Positions 51,151 through 60,216 of a stretch of DNA of 64,000 bases are shown one piece after another. Location: contig CAMHNI010000006.1 of the NCBI GenBank assembly GCA_946186505.1, positions 1-64,000 of the forward strand. Reading direction: 5' to 3'. The translations under genes were made by a program, and so were the position numbers. Source of the stretch: an uncultured Prevotellaceae bacterium (lineage in GTDB: Bacteria > Bacteroidota > Bacteroidia > Bacteroidales > Bacteroidaceae). Position 1 is the first letter of the stretch; every line of letters starts with the position of its first letter. Below the pieces are notes generated by a model. That model worked only from the letters and a program-made list of their open reading frames with translations, searched no databases and was not told the origin of the DNA.

Positions 51151-51775
51151 GCTTAAGGCTGATTTGGCTGATTTCATTGCGATAGAACAGCAACAACAAG
51201 GCGACACCCACGGAGATGTTGGCATCGGCATAGTTGAACACAGGACTGAAGAAGACAAACTCCTCGCCGCCCCAGTAAGGCACCCATTCCGGCCACGTCG
51301 TGACAATCAACGGGAAGTAGAACATGTCAACCACCTTGCCCATGAGGAATGGTGCATAGCCGGTGCCGAAATCAACGAAATAGCTTGTGAAATGGGGTGA
51401 GGAGGCACTGAAGAGCATACCGTAGAACAAGCAGTCTATCAGGTTGCCTATGGCACCTGCCAACACCATCGACAGACAGACGATGTAACCCGTCCGTGCC
51501 TTTCTGCGGATTTGCAGCCACAGATAGTAGGCAAGTAGTCCGATGGCAAACACACGGAACAGCGACAAGGCCAACTTCGAGCCTATCTGCATGCCGTATG
51601 CCATACCGTTGTTCTCGATGAACGAGATGTAGAACCAGTCGAATACACGGATGCTCTCATGGAGGGTCATATTGGTCTTGACCCACACCTTGATAAGCTG
51701 GTCAATCAGGAGGCTGACAACGACGATAATCACTGCCAGCCATCCGTCAGAAAGAATTCGTTTCAGTCGTTTCAC
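51143..51775 (-). CDS. lspA: lipoprotein signal peptidase
   Basis: 210 residues, four membrane helices, cleaves prolipoprotein signal peptides. The two catalytic Asp are in GAIGNLIDCLFYG and in the later VFNYADANISVGVALLL (second Asp). N-terminus LLIDQLIKVWVKTNM. It is longer than the common 160-170 residues because of an extra loop (VDFGTGYAPFLMGKVVDMFYFP). Overlaps the DksA-like stop by 4 bases. Confidence 0.93.
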   Translation of the reverse strand: MKRLKRILSDGWLAVIIVVVSLLIDQLIKVWVKTNMTLHESIRVFDWFYISFIENNGMAYGMQIGSKLALSLFRVFAIGLLAYYLWLQIRRKARTGYIVCLSMVLAGAIGNLIDCLFYGMLFSASSPHFTSYFVDFGTGYAPFLMGKVVDMFYFPLIVTTWPEWVPYWGGEEFVFFSPVFNYADANISVGVALLLLFYRNEISQISLKRE

Positions 51776-52155
51776 TTCTTCTCCATCATTTTCGACTCAA
51801 CGCTGAGCGTGGCATGCGGAACAGCCTTCAGACGCTCCTTCGGAATGAGCTTGCCTGTCAGACGGTCAATGCCGTAGGTCTTGTTCTCAATGCGCACAAG
51901 TGCGGCCTTCAGACCCTGGATGAACTTCTGCTGGCGTGCAGCCATCGTGATGATTTCCTCTTTCGACTGCGTGGCGCTGCCCTCCTCAAGGGCTTTGTAC
52001 GTTGGCGACGTGTCATCAACATCGTTAGAGTCCTGGTTGGTTATGACGGCCATCATCTGGTCGTAGTCGCGTTTTGCCAATGCCAATTTCTCGTTGATAA
52101 TAGTGCGGAACTCCTCGAGCTCTTCGTCACTATAGCGTGTTTTTTCTGTATCCAT
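51772..52155 (-). CDS. TraR/DksA-like protein without zinc cysteines
   Basis: 127 residues: a coiled-coil N-terminus (SDEELEEFRTIINEKLALAKRDY) and a C-terminal DksA-type zinc-finger region (KTYGIDRLTGKLIPKERLKAVPHATLS). In DksA family zinc fingers YGIC is expected, but here the residue is Asp and the protein contains no cysteine at all, so it cannot bind zinc in the usual way. It may still contact RNA polymerase through the coiled coil. 9 bases after ileS. Confidence 0.88.
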   Translation of the reverse strand: MDTEKTRYSDEELEEFRTIINEKLALAKRDYDQMMAVITNQDSNDVDDTSPTYKALEEGSATQSKEEIITMAARQQKFIQGLKAALVRIENKTYGIDRLTGKLIPKERLKAVPHATLSVESKMMEKK

Positions 52156-52164
52156 AATGAAATA

Positions 52165-55100
52165 TTAGTTTTTGATAATATTGATATTCAGTTTGAAATC
52201 GTCGAACTCCACCTCAGTGCCGTTGTTGGCAGAAATTGCGATGGAATCGGCCAAAACCTGCGTCTTGATATACTCGCCAAAGGCAGCCACCGACTTCTCC
52301 ACCTCCTCGTTCGGAGCAATGGTGACGTTAATGCGGTCGGTAATCTCCAAACCGCTCTCCTTGCGGATGTTCTGGATGCGGTTGATGATTTCACGGGCCA
52401 TACCCTCCTGGCGCAACTCGTCGGTGAGCTCCACTTCGAGTGCCACGGTCAGCGAACCTTCGTTGGCGACAAGCCAGCCGGGAATGTCCTCGCTGATGAT
52501 TTCAACATCGACGGCCTCGACCGTCAACGGCTGTCCTTCAACCTCGATGCCGATGGTGCCGTTCTGCTCAAGCTCAGCAATCTGCTCCTGTGTGAGCGCA
52601 TCCATCGTGGCGGCCACGCCCTTCATCAGCTTGCCGAACTTCTTGCCCATCGTCCTGAAGTTACACTTTACCTTCTTGACGAGAATGCCCTGTCCCTCAA
52701 CGAATTTCAGTTCCTTGACATTCACCTCGTTCATGATGAGCTGCTTCACGGCCTCGATGTGCTTCTTCTGCTCGTCGTTGGCAGGAATCATGATGGCCTG
52801 CAGCGGCTGGCGCACCTTGATATTCACCTTGCGGCGCAGGGCAAGCACCATCGAGGTGATCTTCTGAGCCATCGCCATGCGGGCTTCGAGGTCGGCATCG
52901 ATGAGACTGTCATCAGCCACGGGGAACCTATCCAGATGGACGCTGTCCTTCTCGCCGCCGAGGTCTTTATAGAGCTGGTCGGCATAGAACGGTGCAAACG
53001 GAGCCAGCAGCTTTGCAACGGTCATCAGACAGGTGTAGAGCGTGTCGTAGGCCGAGCGCTTGTCGTCGCTCATGTCCTTGCCCCAGAAACGCTTGCGGTT
53101 CAGGCGGACGTACCAGTTGGAAAGGTCGTCGTTGACGAAGGCATCGATGAGACGGCCTGCACGGGTCGGATCGTAGTTCTCGAGTTCCTTCTTGACACCC
53201 TTGATCAACGTGTTCAGGCAGCTGAGAATCCAGCGGTCAATCTCGGGCTTCTCATAGGCCCCATCGGCTCCATTGGCTCCATGAGGCTCATAGTCGTCCA
53301 CATTGGCATAGAGTGCGAAGAAGCTATACGTATTATATAAGGTGCCGAAGAACTTGCGCTTCACCTCATCAACGCCCTCGGGGTCGAACTTCAGGTTGTC
53401 CCACGGCTCAGAGTTGGTGAGCATGTAGAAGCGAACGGCATCGGAACCGTATTTCTCAATCATCTCAAACGGGTTCACGACATTGCCGACGTGCTTCGAC
53501 ATCTTGTTGCCCTTGGCATCGAGCACAAGGCCAGAAGAGATGACGTTCTTGAAGGCCACCGAGTCGAATATCATCGTTGCAATGGCATGCAAGGTGAAGA
53601 ACCAGCCACGTGTCTGATCAACACCCTCGTTGATGAAGTCGGCGGGGAATGCCTCGCGCTTGTCAATCAAATCGCGGTTTTCGAACGGATAGTGTACTTG
53701 GGCGTATGGCATAGAGCCTGAGTCGAACCACACGTCGATGAGGTCGGTCTCGCGCTTCATGGGCTTGCCCTCGTCGCTGACCAGCACGATGTTGTCAACG
53801 TAGGGACGGTGCAGGTCGATGCGGTCGTAGTTCTCCTTCGACATGTTGCCTGGCTCAAAACCTTTCTCCTTCAGCGGATTGGAGGCCATGATGCCGGCAG
53901 CCACAGATTTCTCGATTTCATCGTATAATTCCTCGACAGAACCGATGCACTTCTCAGCCTTGCCGTCCTCGTCGCGCCAGATGGGCAGCGGCGTGCCCCA
54001 GAAGCGACTACGCGACAGGTTCCAGTCGTTCAGGTTCTCAAGCCAGTTGCCGAAGCGGCCTGTTCCCGTTGACTCCGGCTGCCAGTTGATGGTCTTGTTC
54101 AGCTCGAACATGCGCTCCTTCTTGGCCGTCGAGCGGATGAACCACGAGTCGAGCGGATAGTAGAGCACGGGCTTGTCGGTACGCCAGCAGTGCGGATAGT
54201 TATGGGTGTGCTTCTCTATCTTGAACACTTTGTCCTGTGACTTCAGGTCCATGCAGATGCTGATGTCCAGCGTCTCGTCCTTGTCGGTCAGCTTGTCGTC
54301 GTAGGCGTTCTTCACGTAACGGCCGGCAAACTTGTTCCATTCGCTGACGTTCACGTACTTCTCAACAAAAGCGGGATCGAGGTCATCGATATTAAAATAT
54401 TTGCCCTGCAAATCGACCACGGGGCGCTCATTGCCCTTCTTGTCGATGAGCACGATGGGACAGATACCGGCTTTCTTGGCCACAAAGGCGTCGTCAGCAC
54501 CGAAGTTGGGCGCGATATGCACGATACCGGCACCGTCCTCAGTGGTCACATAGTCGCCGGGAATCACTCGGAAGGCATCGCCCATGGGCTTGATGGCGGG
54601 CATCAGCTGCTCGTACTCCATGCCGACGAGGTCGGCACCCTTGTAGCGGCCAACGATGCGGTAGGGAATGAATTTGTCGCCTTTCTTGAATTCGGGCATC
54701 TCGCCGCCGTCGGTGATGTTGCCCTCGGCAGGCAAGTAGGCGTTCAGTCGGGCTTCGGCCAGCACGATGGTTATCTTCTCGGCGCTGTAGGGATTGTAGG
54801 TCTCCACGGCCACATAGTCAATCTTCGGGCCTACGCAGAGGGCTGAGTTGGCAGCCAGTGTCCACGGCGTGGTTGTCCAGGCGAGGAAGTAAAGGGGTCC
54901 CCAGGCCTCCCCAAGCCCCTCCAAGGGAGGGGGTGTCTGGTTACTTGAAGAGGCGTTATCAGGCATTTCAACATCCCCTCCTTGGGAGGGACTTGGGGAG
55001 GCTTTTACCTTGAACAGTGCTGTACACGTCGTGTCCTTCACGTCGCGGTAGCAGCCGGGCTGATTCAGCTCATGGCTCGAAAGACCAGTCCCTGCGGCCG

Positions 55101-55668
55101 GTGAATACGGCTGTATGGTGTAGCCCTTGTAGAGCAAGTCCTTCTCGTAGAGCTGCTTCAGCAACCACCACAGCGTCTCGATATACTTGTTGTCGTAGGT
55201 GATGTAGGGGTTGTCGAGGTCAACGAAATAGCCCATGCGCTCTGTCAGGTCACGCCACTCGGCGGTGAACATCATGACGTTCTCGCGGCACTTCTGGTTG
55301 TACTCCTCGGTGGAGATATACTTTTCCGAATCCTTGTTGTCGATGTCGGCCTTCGTGATGCCCAACTCCTTCTCAACGCCCAGTTCAACGGGCAGTCCGT
55401 GGGTGTCCCATCCGGCCTTGCGCTTCACCTGCATGCCCTGCATGGTCTTATAGCGGTTGAAGGTATCCTTGATGGTGCGTGCCAGCACGTGGTGGATGCC
55501 AGGGTGGCCGTTAGCCGAGGGAGGACCCTCGAAGAATACAAATTGGGGACAGCCCTCACGCTCCAACACAGAGCGCCAGAACACGTCCTTCTCGCGCCAC
55601 TGCTGCAGCACGTCGTTATTCACTTTTGTCAGGTTCAAGCCGTTGTGTTCGGCAAATCTTTTGCTCAT
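52165..55668 (-). CDS. ileS: isoleucyl-tRNA synthetase with a repeat-derived insertion
   Basis: 1167 residues, class I synthetase. HIGH-type motif PSANGHPGIHH near residue 50, KMSKS-type motif KGNKMSKHVGN near residue 720, and the editing (CP1) domain with WTTTPWTLAANSA. At about residues 223-255, between FKVKA and WGPLYFLAWTTTPW, is a low-complexity insertion (SPSPSQGGD...NQTPPPLEGLGE) encoded by a palindromic element (54905-55002) that keeps the frame. The start is ATG 55668. It heads an eight-gene operon that runs down to DUF3256. Promoter at 55707-55738. Confidence 0.96.
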   Translation of the reverse strand: MSKRFAEHNGLNLTKVNNDVLQQWREKDVFWRSVLEREGCPQFVFFEGPPSANGHPGIHHVLARTIKDTFNRYKTMQGMQVKRKAGWDTHGLPVELGVEKELGITKADIDNKDSEKYISTEEYNQKCRENVMMFTAEWRDLTERMGYFVDLDNPYITYDNKYIETLWWLLKQLYEKDLLYKGYTIQPYSPAAGTGLSSHELNQPGCYRDVKDTTCTALFKVKASPSPSQGGDVEMPDNASSSNQTPPPLEGLGEAWGPLYFLAWTTTPWTLAANSALCVGPKIDYVAVETYNPYSAEKITIVLAEARLNAYLPAEGNITDGGEMPEFKKGDKFIPYRIVGRYKGADLVGMEYEQLMPAIKPMGDAFRVIPGDYVTTEDGAGIVHIAPNFGADDAFVAKKAGICPIVLIDKKGNERPVVDLQGKYFNIDDLDPAFVEKYVNVSEWNKFAGRYVKNAYDDKLTDKDETLDISICMDLKSQDKVFKIEKHTHNYPHCWRTDKPVLYYPLDSWFIRSTAKKERMFELNKTINWQPESTGTGRFGNWLENLNDWNLSRSRFWGTPLPIWRDEDGKAEKCIGSVEELYDEIEKSVAAGIMASNPLKEKGFEPGNMSKENYDRIDLHRPYVDNIVLVSDEGKPMKRETDLIDVWFDSGSMPYAQVHYPFENRDLIDKREAFPADFINEGVDQTRGWFFTLHAIATMIFDSVAFKNVISSGLVLDAKGNKMSKHVGNVVNPFEMIEKYGSDAVRFYMLTNSEPWDNLKFDPEGVDEVKRKFFGTLYNTYSFFALYANVDDYEPHGANGADGAYEKPEIDRWILSCLNTLIKGVKKELENYDPTRAGRLIDAFVNDDLSNWYVRLNRKRFWGKDMSDDKRSAYDTLYTCLMTVAKLLAPFAPFYADQLYKDLGGEKDSVHLDRFPVADDSLIDADLEARMAMAQKITSMVLALRRKVNIKVRQPLQAIMIPANDEQKKHIEAVKQLIMNEVNVKELKFVEGQGILVKKVKCNFRTMGKKFGKLMKGVAATMDALTQEQIAELEQNGTIGIEVEGQPLTVEAVDVEIISEDIPGWLVANEGSLTVALEVELTDELRQEGMAREIINRIQNIRKESGLEITDRINVTIAPNEEVEKSVAAFGEYIKTQVLADSIAISANNGTEVEFDDFKLNINIIKN
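54905..55002. repeat. palindromic element inside ileS
   Basis: 28-base arms 54905-54932 and 54975-55002 are reverse complements at 25 of 28 positions, with a 42-base centre. Each arm also contains a small inner palindrome (CCCTCC..GGGAGG). It is read in frame as part of ileS. Confidence 0.9.
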
Positions 55669-55706
55669 TTTTATTTCTTTTTTATTACATTTCTCAAAAA
55701 GATGTG

Positions 55707-55738
55707 CAAAGGTACGAATAATTTCCGACTCCACCAAA
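55707..55738 (-). promoter_or_regulatory. promoter of the ileS operon
   Basis: On the minus strand TTTG (55735-55738), 20 bases, TACCTTTG (55707-55714); ATG at 55668. Confidence 0.8.
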
Positions 55739-55771
55739 TCTATAAATAAAATTTAAGATTGAATTAAGGCA

Positions 55772-55950
55772 GAACAGCGCATACCGGCGCCTCCATGGCC
55801 TCAATCCGGCGTTTCCATGGCCTCAATCCGGCGTTTCCATGGCCTCGAAGCGGCGTTTCCATGGCCTCGAAGCGGTGTCTCCGCACTCTCAGCCCGGCGT
55901 TTCCAAAAACTCGAACCGACGTCTCCGCATTGTGTCTGTCTGCCGTTTCC
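55772..55950. repeat. 22-bp tandem repeat array
   Basis: Six clear 22-base units from 55794 to 55925 (first four ending CGGCGTTTC or CGGTGTCTC with CATGGCCTC starts), degenerate on both ends. 22 is not a multiple of 3, and no reading frame across the array looks like a gene. Confidence 0.85.
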
Positions 55951-55973
55951 GTTCTTCGTCAAGCCGGGCCAGC

Positions 55974-56100
55974 GATGACAGATGACAGATGACAGTTTTT
56001 GGAAAAGCATTGCGGATTAAATTATTATTATATATATTATAATATATATAATAATAATACTCTCTTTTCTATCTCCATTCAATAAACTGTCATCTGTCAT
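55974..56100. repeat. large inverted repeat with AT palindrome core
   Basis: GATGACA occurs three times in a row at 55974-55994. The 17 bases 55982-55998 are the exact reverse complement of 56084-56100. Between them 56021-56058 is a perfect 38-base AT palindrome. The stretch lies between divergent ileS and carB, so it is not a terminator for either. Confidence 0.9.
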
Positions 56101-56142
56101 AACTGTCATTTGTCATTTTCCTACAAATTTTAACCCGTAGAT

Positions 56143-56173
56143 TTTGTGCTTTCAAAAATTCTTTGTACCTTTG
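56143..56173 (+). promoter_or_regulatory. promoter of carB
   Basis: TTTG at 56143-56146, 19 bases, TACCTTTG at 56166-56173. Confidence 0.85.
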
Positions 56174-56200
56174 CACGGATTTTGAAAGAACTATAAATTT

Positions 56201-59200
56201 ATGATAATGAAGAAGCAACTCAAGAAGGTGCTCGTCCTTGGCTCGGGCGCCCTGAAAATCGGACAGGCAGGCGAGTTTGACTACTCCGGCTCGCAGGCTC
56301 TGAAGGCATTGCGCGAAGAAGGCATCTCCTCCGTGCTCGTGAATCCCAACATCGCTACCATCCAGACATCGGAGGGTATCGCCGACAAGGTTTACTTTCA
56401 GCCGGTGACCCCCTACTTCGTGACCGAAATCATCAAGAAGGAGCGTCCCGACGGCATCCTGCTGGCTTTCGGCGGTCAGACGGCACTGAACTGCGGTACG
56501 GAACTGTATCAGAGCGGCGTGCTGAAGGAGTACGGCGTTGAGGTGCTGGGCACCAGCGTCGAGGCCATCATGAACACTGAAGACCGCGACCTCTTCGTGA
56601 AGAAGCTGGGCGAGGTTGAACTGAAGGTGCCTGTCAGCCACGCCGTGGAGAACATGGACGACGCGCTGAAGGCTGCCCGTGAGATTGGCTTCCCCATTAT
56701 GATTCGCTCGGCCTACGCCCTCGGCGGTCTCGGCTCTGGCATCTGCCCCGACGAGAAGGCATTCATCGAGCTGGCTGAGTCGGCCTTCACCTTCGCTCCG
56801 CAGATTCTTGTCGAGGAGTCGCTGAAGGGTTGGAAGGAGATAGAGTTCGAGTGCATCCGCGATGCCAACGACCGCTGCTTCACGGTGGCTTCGATGGAGA
56901 ACTTCGACCCGCTGGGCATCCACACGGGTGAATCGATTGTGGTGGCTCCCACCTGCTCGCTGACTGAGGAGCAAGTGAAGATGCTGCAGGAGATTACCAT
57001 CAAGTGCGTCAAGCACCTCGGTATCGTCGGCGAGTGCAACATCCAGTTTGCCTTCAACGCCGTGACCAACGACTACCGCATCATCGAGATCAACGCCCGC
57101 CTGAGCCGTTCGTCGGCACTTGCATCGAAGGCCACCGGCTATCCCCTCGCCTTCGTAGCTGCCAAGATTGCGCTTGGCTATACGCTCGACCAGATTGGCG
57201 AGATGGGCACCACATCGTCAGCCTACGTTGCGCCGAGCCTCGACTACATGATTTGCAAGATACCCCGTTGGGACCTCACGAAGTTCGTGGGTGTGAGCCG
57301 TCAGATTGGCTCGTCGATGAAGTCCGTGGGCGAGATCATGTCTATCGGCCGCTCGTTCGAGGAAATGATTCAGAAGGGCCTGCGCATGATTGGCCAGGGC
57401 ATGCACGGTTTCGTGGGCAACGACCACACCAAGTTCGAAGACCTTGACAAGGAGCTGGCCAACCCCACCGACCTGCGTATCTTTGCCATCGCCCAGGCTT
57501 TGGAAGAGGGTTACACGGTGGAGCGCATTGAGGAGCTGACGAAGATTGACGTGTGGTTCCTGGAGCGCCTGAAGAACATCGTTGACTTGAAGCATAAACT
57601 GCAAACATACAACAAGTTGGAAGAAATACCTGATGCTTTCCTTTTAGAGGTGAAACGTGCGGGGTTCAGCGATTTCCAGATTGCCCGTTTCGTGCTGAAA
57701 TCCACACAAACGAACATGGAGAAGGAGAACCTGCAGGTGCGCCAGTACCGCAAGGAGCGCGGCATCCTGCCCTCCGTAAAGCGCATACCTACCGTGGCCT
57801 CCGAGCATCCCGAACTGACCAACTACCTCTATTTCACATACACGCACACGCCCGCGTTTGGCAATCCCGAGGGTGAGCAGTACAAGCCCAAGCACGACAT
57901 CAACTACTACTCGAACGACAAGTCTGTCGTAGTGCTCGGCTCGGGTGCCTACCGCATCGGTTCCAGCGTAGAGTTCGATTGGTGCTCTGTGAACGCTATC
58001 AACACCGCCCGCAAGCTTGGCTACAAGTCTATCATGATCAACTACAACCCCGAGACCGTCTCGACCGACTACGACATGTGCGACCGCCTGTACTTCGACG
58101 AGCTGTCGTTGGAGCGCGTGCTCGATGTCATCGACCTGGAGTCGCCGAAGGGTGTCATCGTCTCCGTGGGCGGTCAGATTCCCAACAACCTCGCCATGAA
58201 GCTGCACCGTCAGGGTGTGCCCGTACTCGGTACCAGCCCTGTCAACATCGACCGTGCTGAGAATCGCGACAAGTTCTCGGCCATGCTCGACAAGCTCGGC
58301 ATCGACCAGCCCGCATGGCGTGCGCTGACCAGCTTCGACGACGTGAAGGAGTTCGTCAACCAGGTGGGCTATCCCGTGCTCGTCCGTCCGTCGTATGTGC
58401 TCTCAGGCGCTGCCATGAACGTGTGCTACGACGATGAGGAGCTGCACCGCTTCCTCAATATGGCTACCGAGGTCTCTAAGGAGTTCCCCGTGGTCATCTC
58501 GAAGTTCATGACTGACACCAAGGAGATTGAGTTCGATGCCGTGGCTGACAAAGGCGAGGTGATTGAATATGCCATCAGCGAGCATGTAGAGTATGCCGGT
58601 GTTCACTCTGGCGACGCCACGATGGTGTTCCCCGCCCAGCACATCTACTACTCTACCATCCGCCAGATCAAGCACATCTCACGCAAGATAGCCAAGGAGC
58701 TGAACATCTCAGGTCCGTTCAACATCCAGTTCCTGGCCAAGAACCGCGAGGTGAAGGTCATCGAGTGCAACCTGCGCGCCTCGCGTTCGTTCCCCTTCGT
58801 TTCGAAGATTCTGAAGCGCAACTTCATCGAGACGGCCACGAAGATCATGCTCGATGCGCCCTACGAGCGTCCCGACAAGAGCGAGTTCGACATCGACCGC
58901 ATTGGCGTAAAGGCCAGCCAGTTCTCGTTCGCCCGCTTGCAGAATGCCGACCCCGTACTTGGTGTAGATATGTCATCAACGGGTGAGGTTGGCTGCTTGG
59001 GTGACAGCTTGAACGAGGCTCTGTTAAATGCTTTGATAGCAACGGGTTATCGCCTGCCTAAGAAGTCGGTGCTCATCTCTTCCGGTGATGCCAAGGGCAA
59101 GGTGTCGCTCCTGGAGCCTGCCAAGGAACTGGAGAAGAAGGGATTCGATGTCTATGCTACCGGCGGAACGGCAAAGTTCTTCAATGAGAACGGTGTGAAG

Positions 59201-59467
59201 GCTACGCCCGTCAGCTGGCCTGACGAAGACGGTGAGAACAACGTGATGGACATGATTGCCGCCCACAAGTTCGACCTCATCGTCAACGTTCCGAAGAACC
59301 ACACGAAGCGTGAGCTCACCAACGGCTACCGCATACGCCGTGGGGCCATCGACCACAACATCCCCCTGATGACCAACGTCCGTCTGGCCAAAGCCTTCAT
59401 CGAGGCCTTCACCGCCATGAATCAGGAAGACGTGCAAATCAAGTCGTGGCAGGAATATAACGCTTAA
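56201..59467 (+). CDS. carB: carbamoyl-phosphate synthase large subunit
   Basis: 1088 residues. Makes carbamoyl phosphate for arginine and pyrimidines. Two homologous ATP-grasp halves start with VLVLGSGALKIGQAGEFDYSG (residues 9-29) and VVVLGSGAYRIGSSVEFDWC (about residue 576). A C-terminal MGS-like regulatory domain (ISSGDAKGKVSLLEPAKELEKKGFDVYATGG) is complete. ATG 56201 or 56207 may be the start. The small subunit gene (carA) is not adjacent in this window. Its stop overlaps the nitrilase stop in opposite orientation. Confidence 0.97.
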   Translation: MIMKKQLKKVLVLGSGALKIGQAGEFDYSGSQALKALREEGISSVLVNPNIATIQTSEGIADKVYFQPVTPYFVTEIIKKERPDGILLAFGGQTALNCGTELYQSGVLKEYGVEVLGTSVEAIMNTEDRDLFVKKLGEVELKVPVSHAVENMDDALKAAREIGFPIMIRSAYALGGLGSGICPDEKAFIELAESAFTFAPQILVEESLKGWKEIEFECIRDANDRCFTVASMENFDPLGIHTGESIVVAPTCSLTEEQVKMLQEITIKCVKHLGIVGECNIQFAFNAVTNDYRIIEINARLSRSSALASKATGYPLAFVAAKIALGYTLDQIGEMGTTSSAYVAPSLDYMICKIPRWDLTKFVGVSRQIGSSMKSVGEIMSIGRSFEEMIQKGLRMIGQGMHGFVGNDHTKFEDLDKELANPTDLRIFAIAQALEEGYTVERIEELTKIDVWFLERLKNIVDLKHKLQTYNKLEEIPDAFLLEVKRAGFSDFQIARFVLKSTQTNMEKENLQVRQYRKERGILPSVKRIPTVASEHPELTNYLYFTYTHTPAFGNPEGEQYKPKHDINYYSNDKSVVVLGSGAYRIGSSVEFDWCSVNAINTARKLGYKSIMINYNPETVSTDYDMCDRLYFDELSLERVLDVIDLESPKGVIVSVGGQIPNNLAMKLHRQGVPVLGTSPVNIDRAENRDKFSAMLDKLGIDQPAWRALTSFDDVKEFVNQVGYPVLVRPSYVLSGAAMNVCYDDEELHRFLNMATEVSKEFPVVISKFMTDTKEIEFDAVADKGEVIEYAISEHVEYAGVHSGDATMVFPAQHIYYSTIRQIKHISRKIAKELNISGPFNIQFLAKNREVKVIECNLRASRSFPFVSKILKRNFIETATKIMLDAPYERPDKSEFDIDRIGVKASQFSFARLQNADPVLGVDMSSTGEVGCLGDSLNEALLNALIATGYRLPKKSVLISSGDAKGKVSLLEPAKELEKKGFDVYATGGTAKFFNENGVKATPVSWPDEDGENNVMDMIAAHKFDLIVNVPKNHTKRELTNGYRIRRGAIDHNIPLMTNVRLAKAFIEAFTAMNQEDVQIKSWQEYNA

Positions 59468-60216
59468 TCGCGGTCATCAAGCACGCGGAAGCGTGTCCTG
59501 ATATGCTCCAGGGAGGCAAAGTCCAACGTCACGGTCTTTGCCTCTTCTTTTTCGGCCTCACAAGCCAGGAGCGTGTCGCCCTTGGTGTCGCAAACCACAC
59601 TCTCGCCGATGTAATGGCAGAATTGGTCGTCACCAACGCGGTTGCAGCCAATCAGGTAGCACTGGTTTTCAATGGCTCGCGCCCGTGTCAGCACGCGCCA
59701 AGCCTGCTGGCGGCTTTCCGGCCAGTTGGCGGCGACAATGATGGCATCGTACTGCCCTGCCGTGCCGTAACGTGCCCAAAGGGGGAAACGCAGGTCGTAG
59801 CACGTCAGCAGCAGGAAGCGACGGCCTTTCCATTCGACGATGACGTGCTCACTGCCTGGAGTGATGAACCTATCCTCATGGCCGTAGGTGAACAGGTGGT
59901 GCTTGTCGTAGAAGATAGTCTCTGTCGGTGTGACAAAATAATGACGATTTCGGTAAAGTCCGTCATCTGTACGGATTAGCAGGCTCCCGCTGATGGCACA
60001 ATGCCGGTCGCGCGATGTTTCACGCATCCAGCGCAGTGCGATGGAATCGGCGTTTTCTGCAATATCTTGCGGTTCAGTGGCAAATCCGGTGGCCCACATC
60101 TCGGGCAGCACATAGAGGTCGGAACCGGCGCTCTCTTCGAGGATGCGCTGCACATTTCTGACGTTTTCATCGGGATTAGCCCAATGCACATTGGTTTGAA
60201 AAATCGTTACTTTCAT
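59464..60216 (-). CDS. nitrilase-family amidohydrolase
   Basis: 250 residues. Glu-Lys-Cys triad: Glu in VLPEMWATGF, Lys in FYDKHHLF, Cys in LTCYDLRFP. The family is closest to omega-amidase/YafV-type enzymes that hydrolyse 2-oxoamides, so a role in glutamine or methionine salvage is likely. ATG 60216 overlaps the trmN6 stop by 4 bases. Confidence 0.88.
   Translation of the reverse strand: MKVTIFQTNVHWANPDENVRNVQRILEESAGSDLYVLPEMWATGFATEPQDIAENADSIALRWMRETSRDRHCAISGSLLIRTDDGLYRNRHYFVTPTETIFYDKHHLFTYGHEDRFITPGSEHVIVEWKGRRFLLLTCYDLRFPLWARYGTAGQYDAIIVAANWPESRQQAWRVLTRARAIENQCYLIGCNRVGDDQFCHYIGESVVCDTKGDTLLACEAEKEEAKTVTLDFASLEHIRTRFRVLDDRD

Noticed and set aside
51814..53340. 508-codon frame opposite the DksA-like gene and ileS
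   Set aside because: Antisense to ileS and its neighbour, no recognisable domain.
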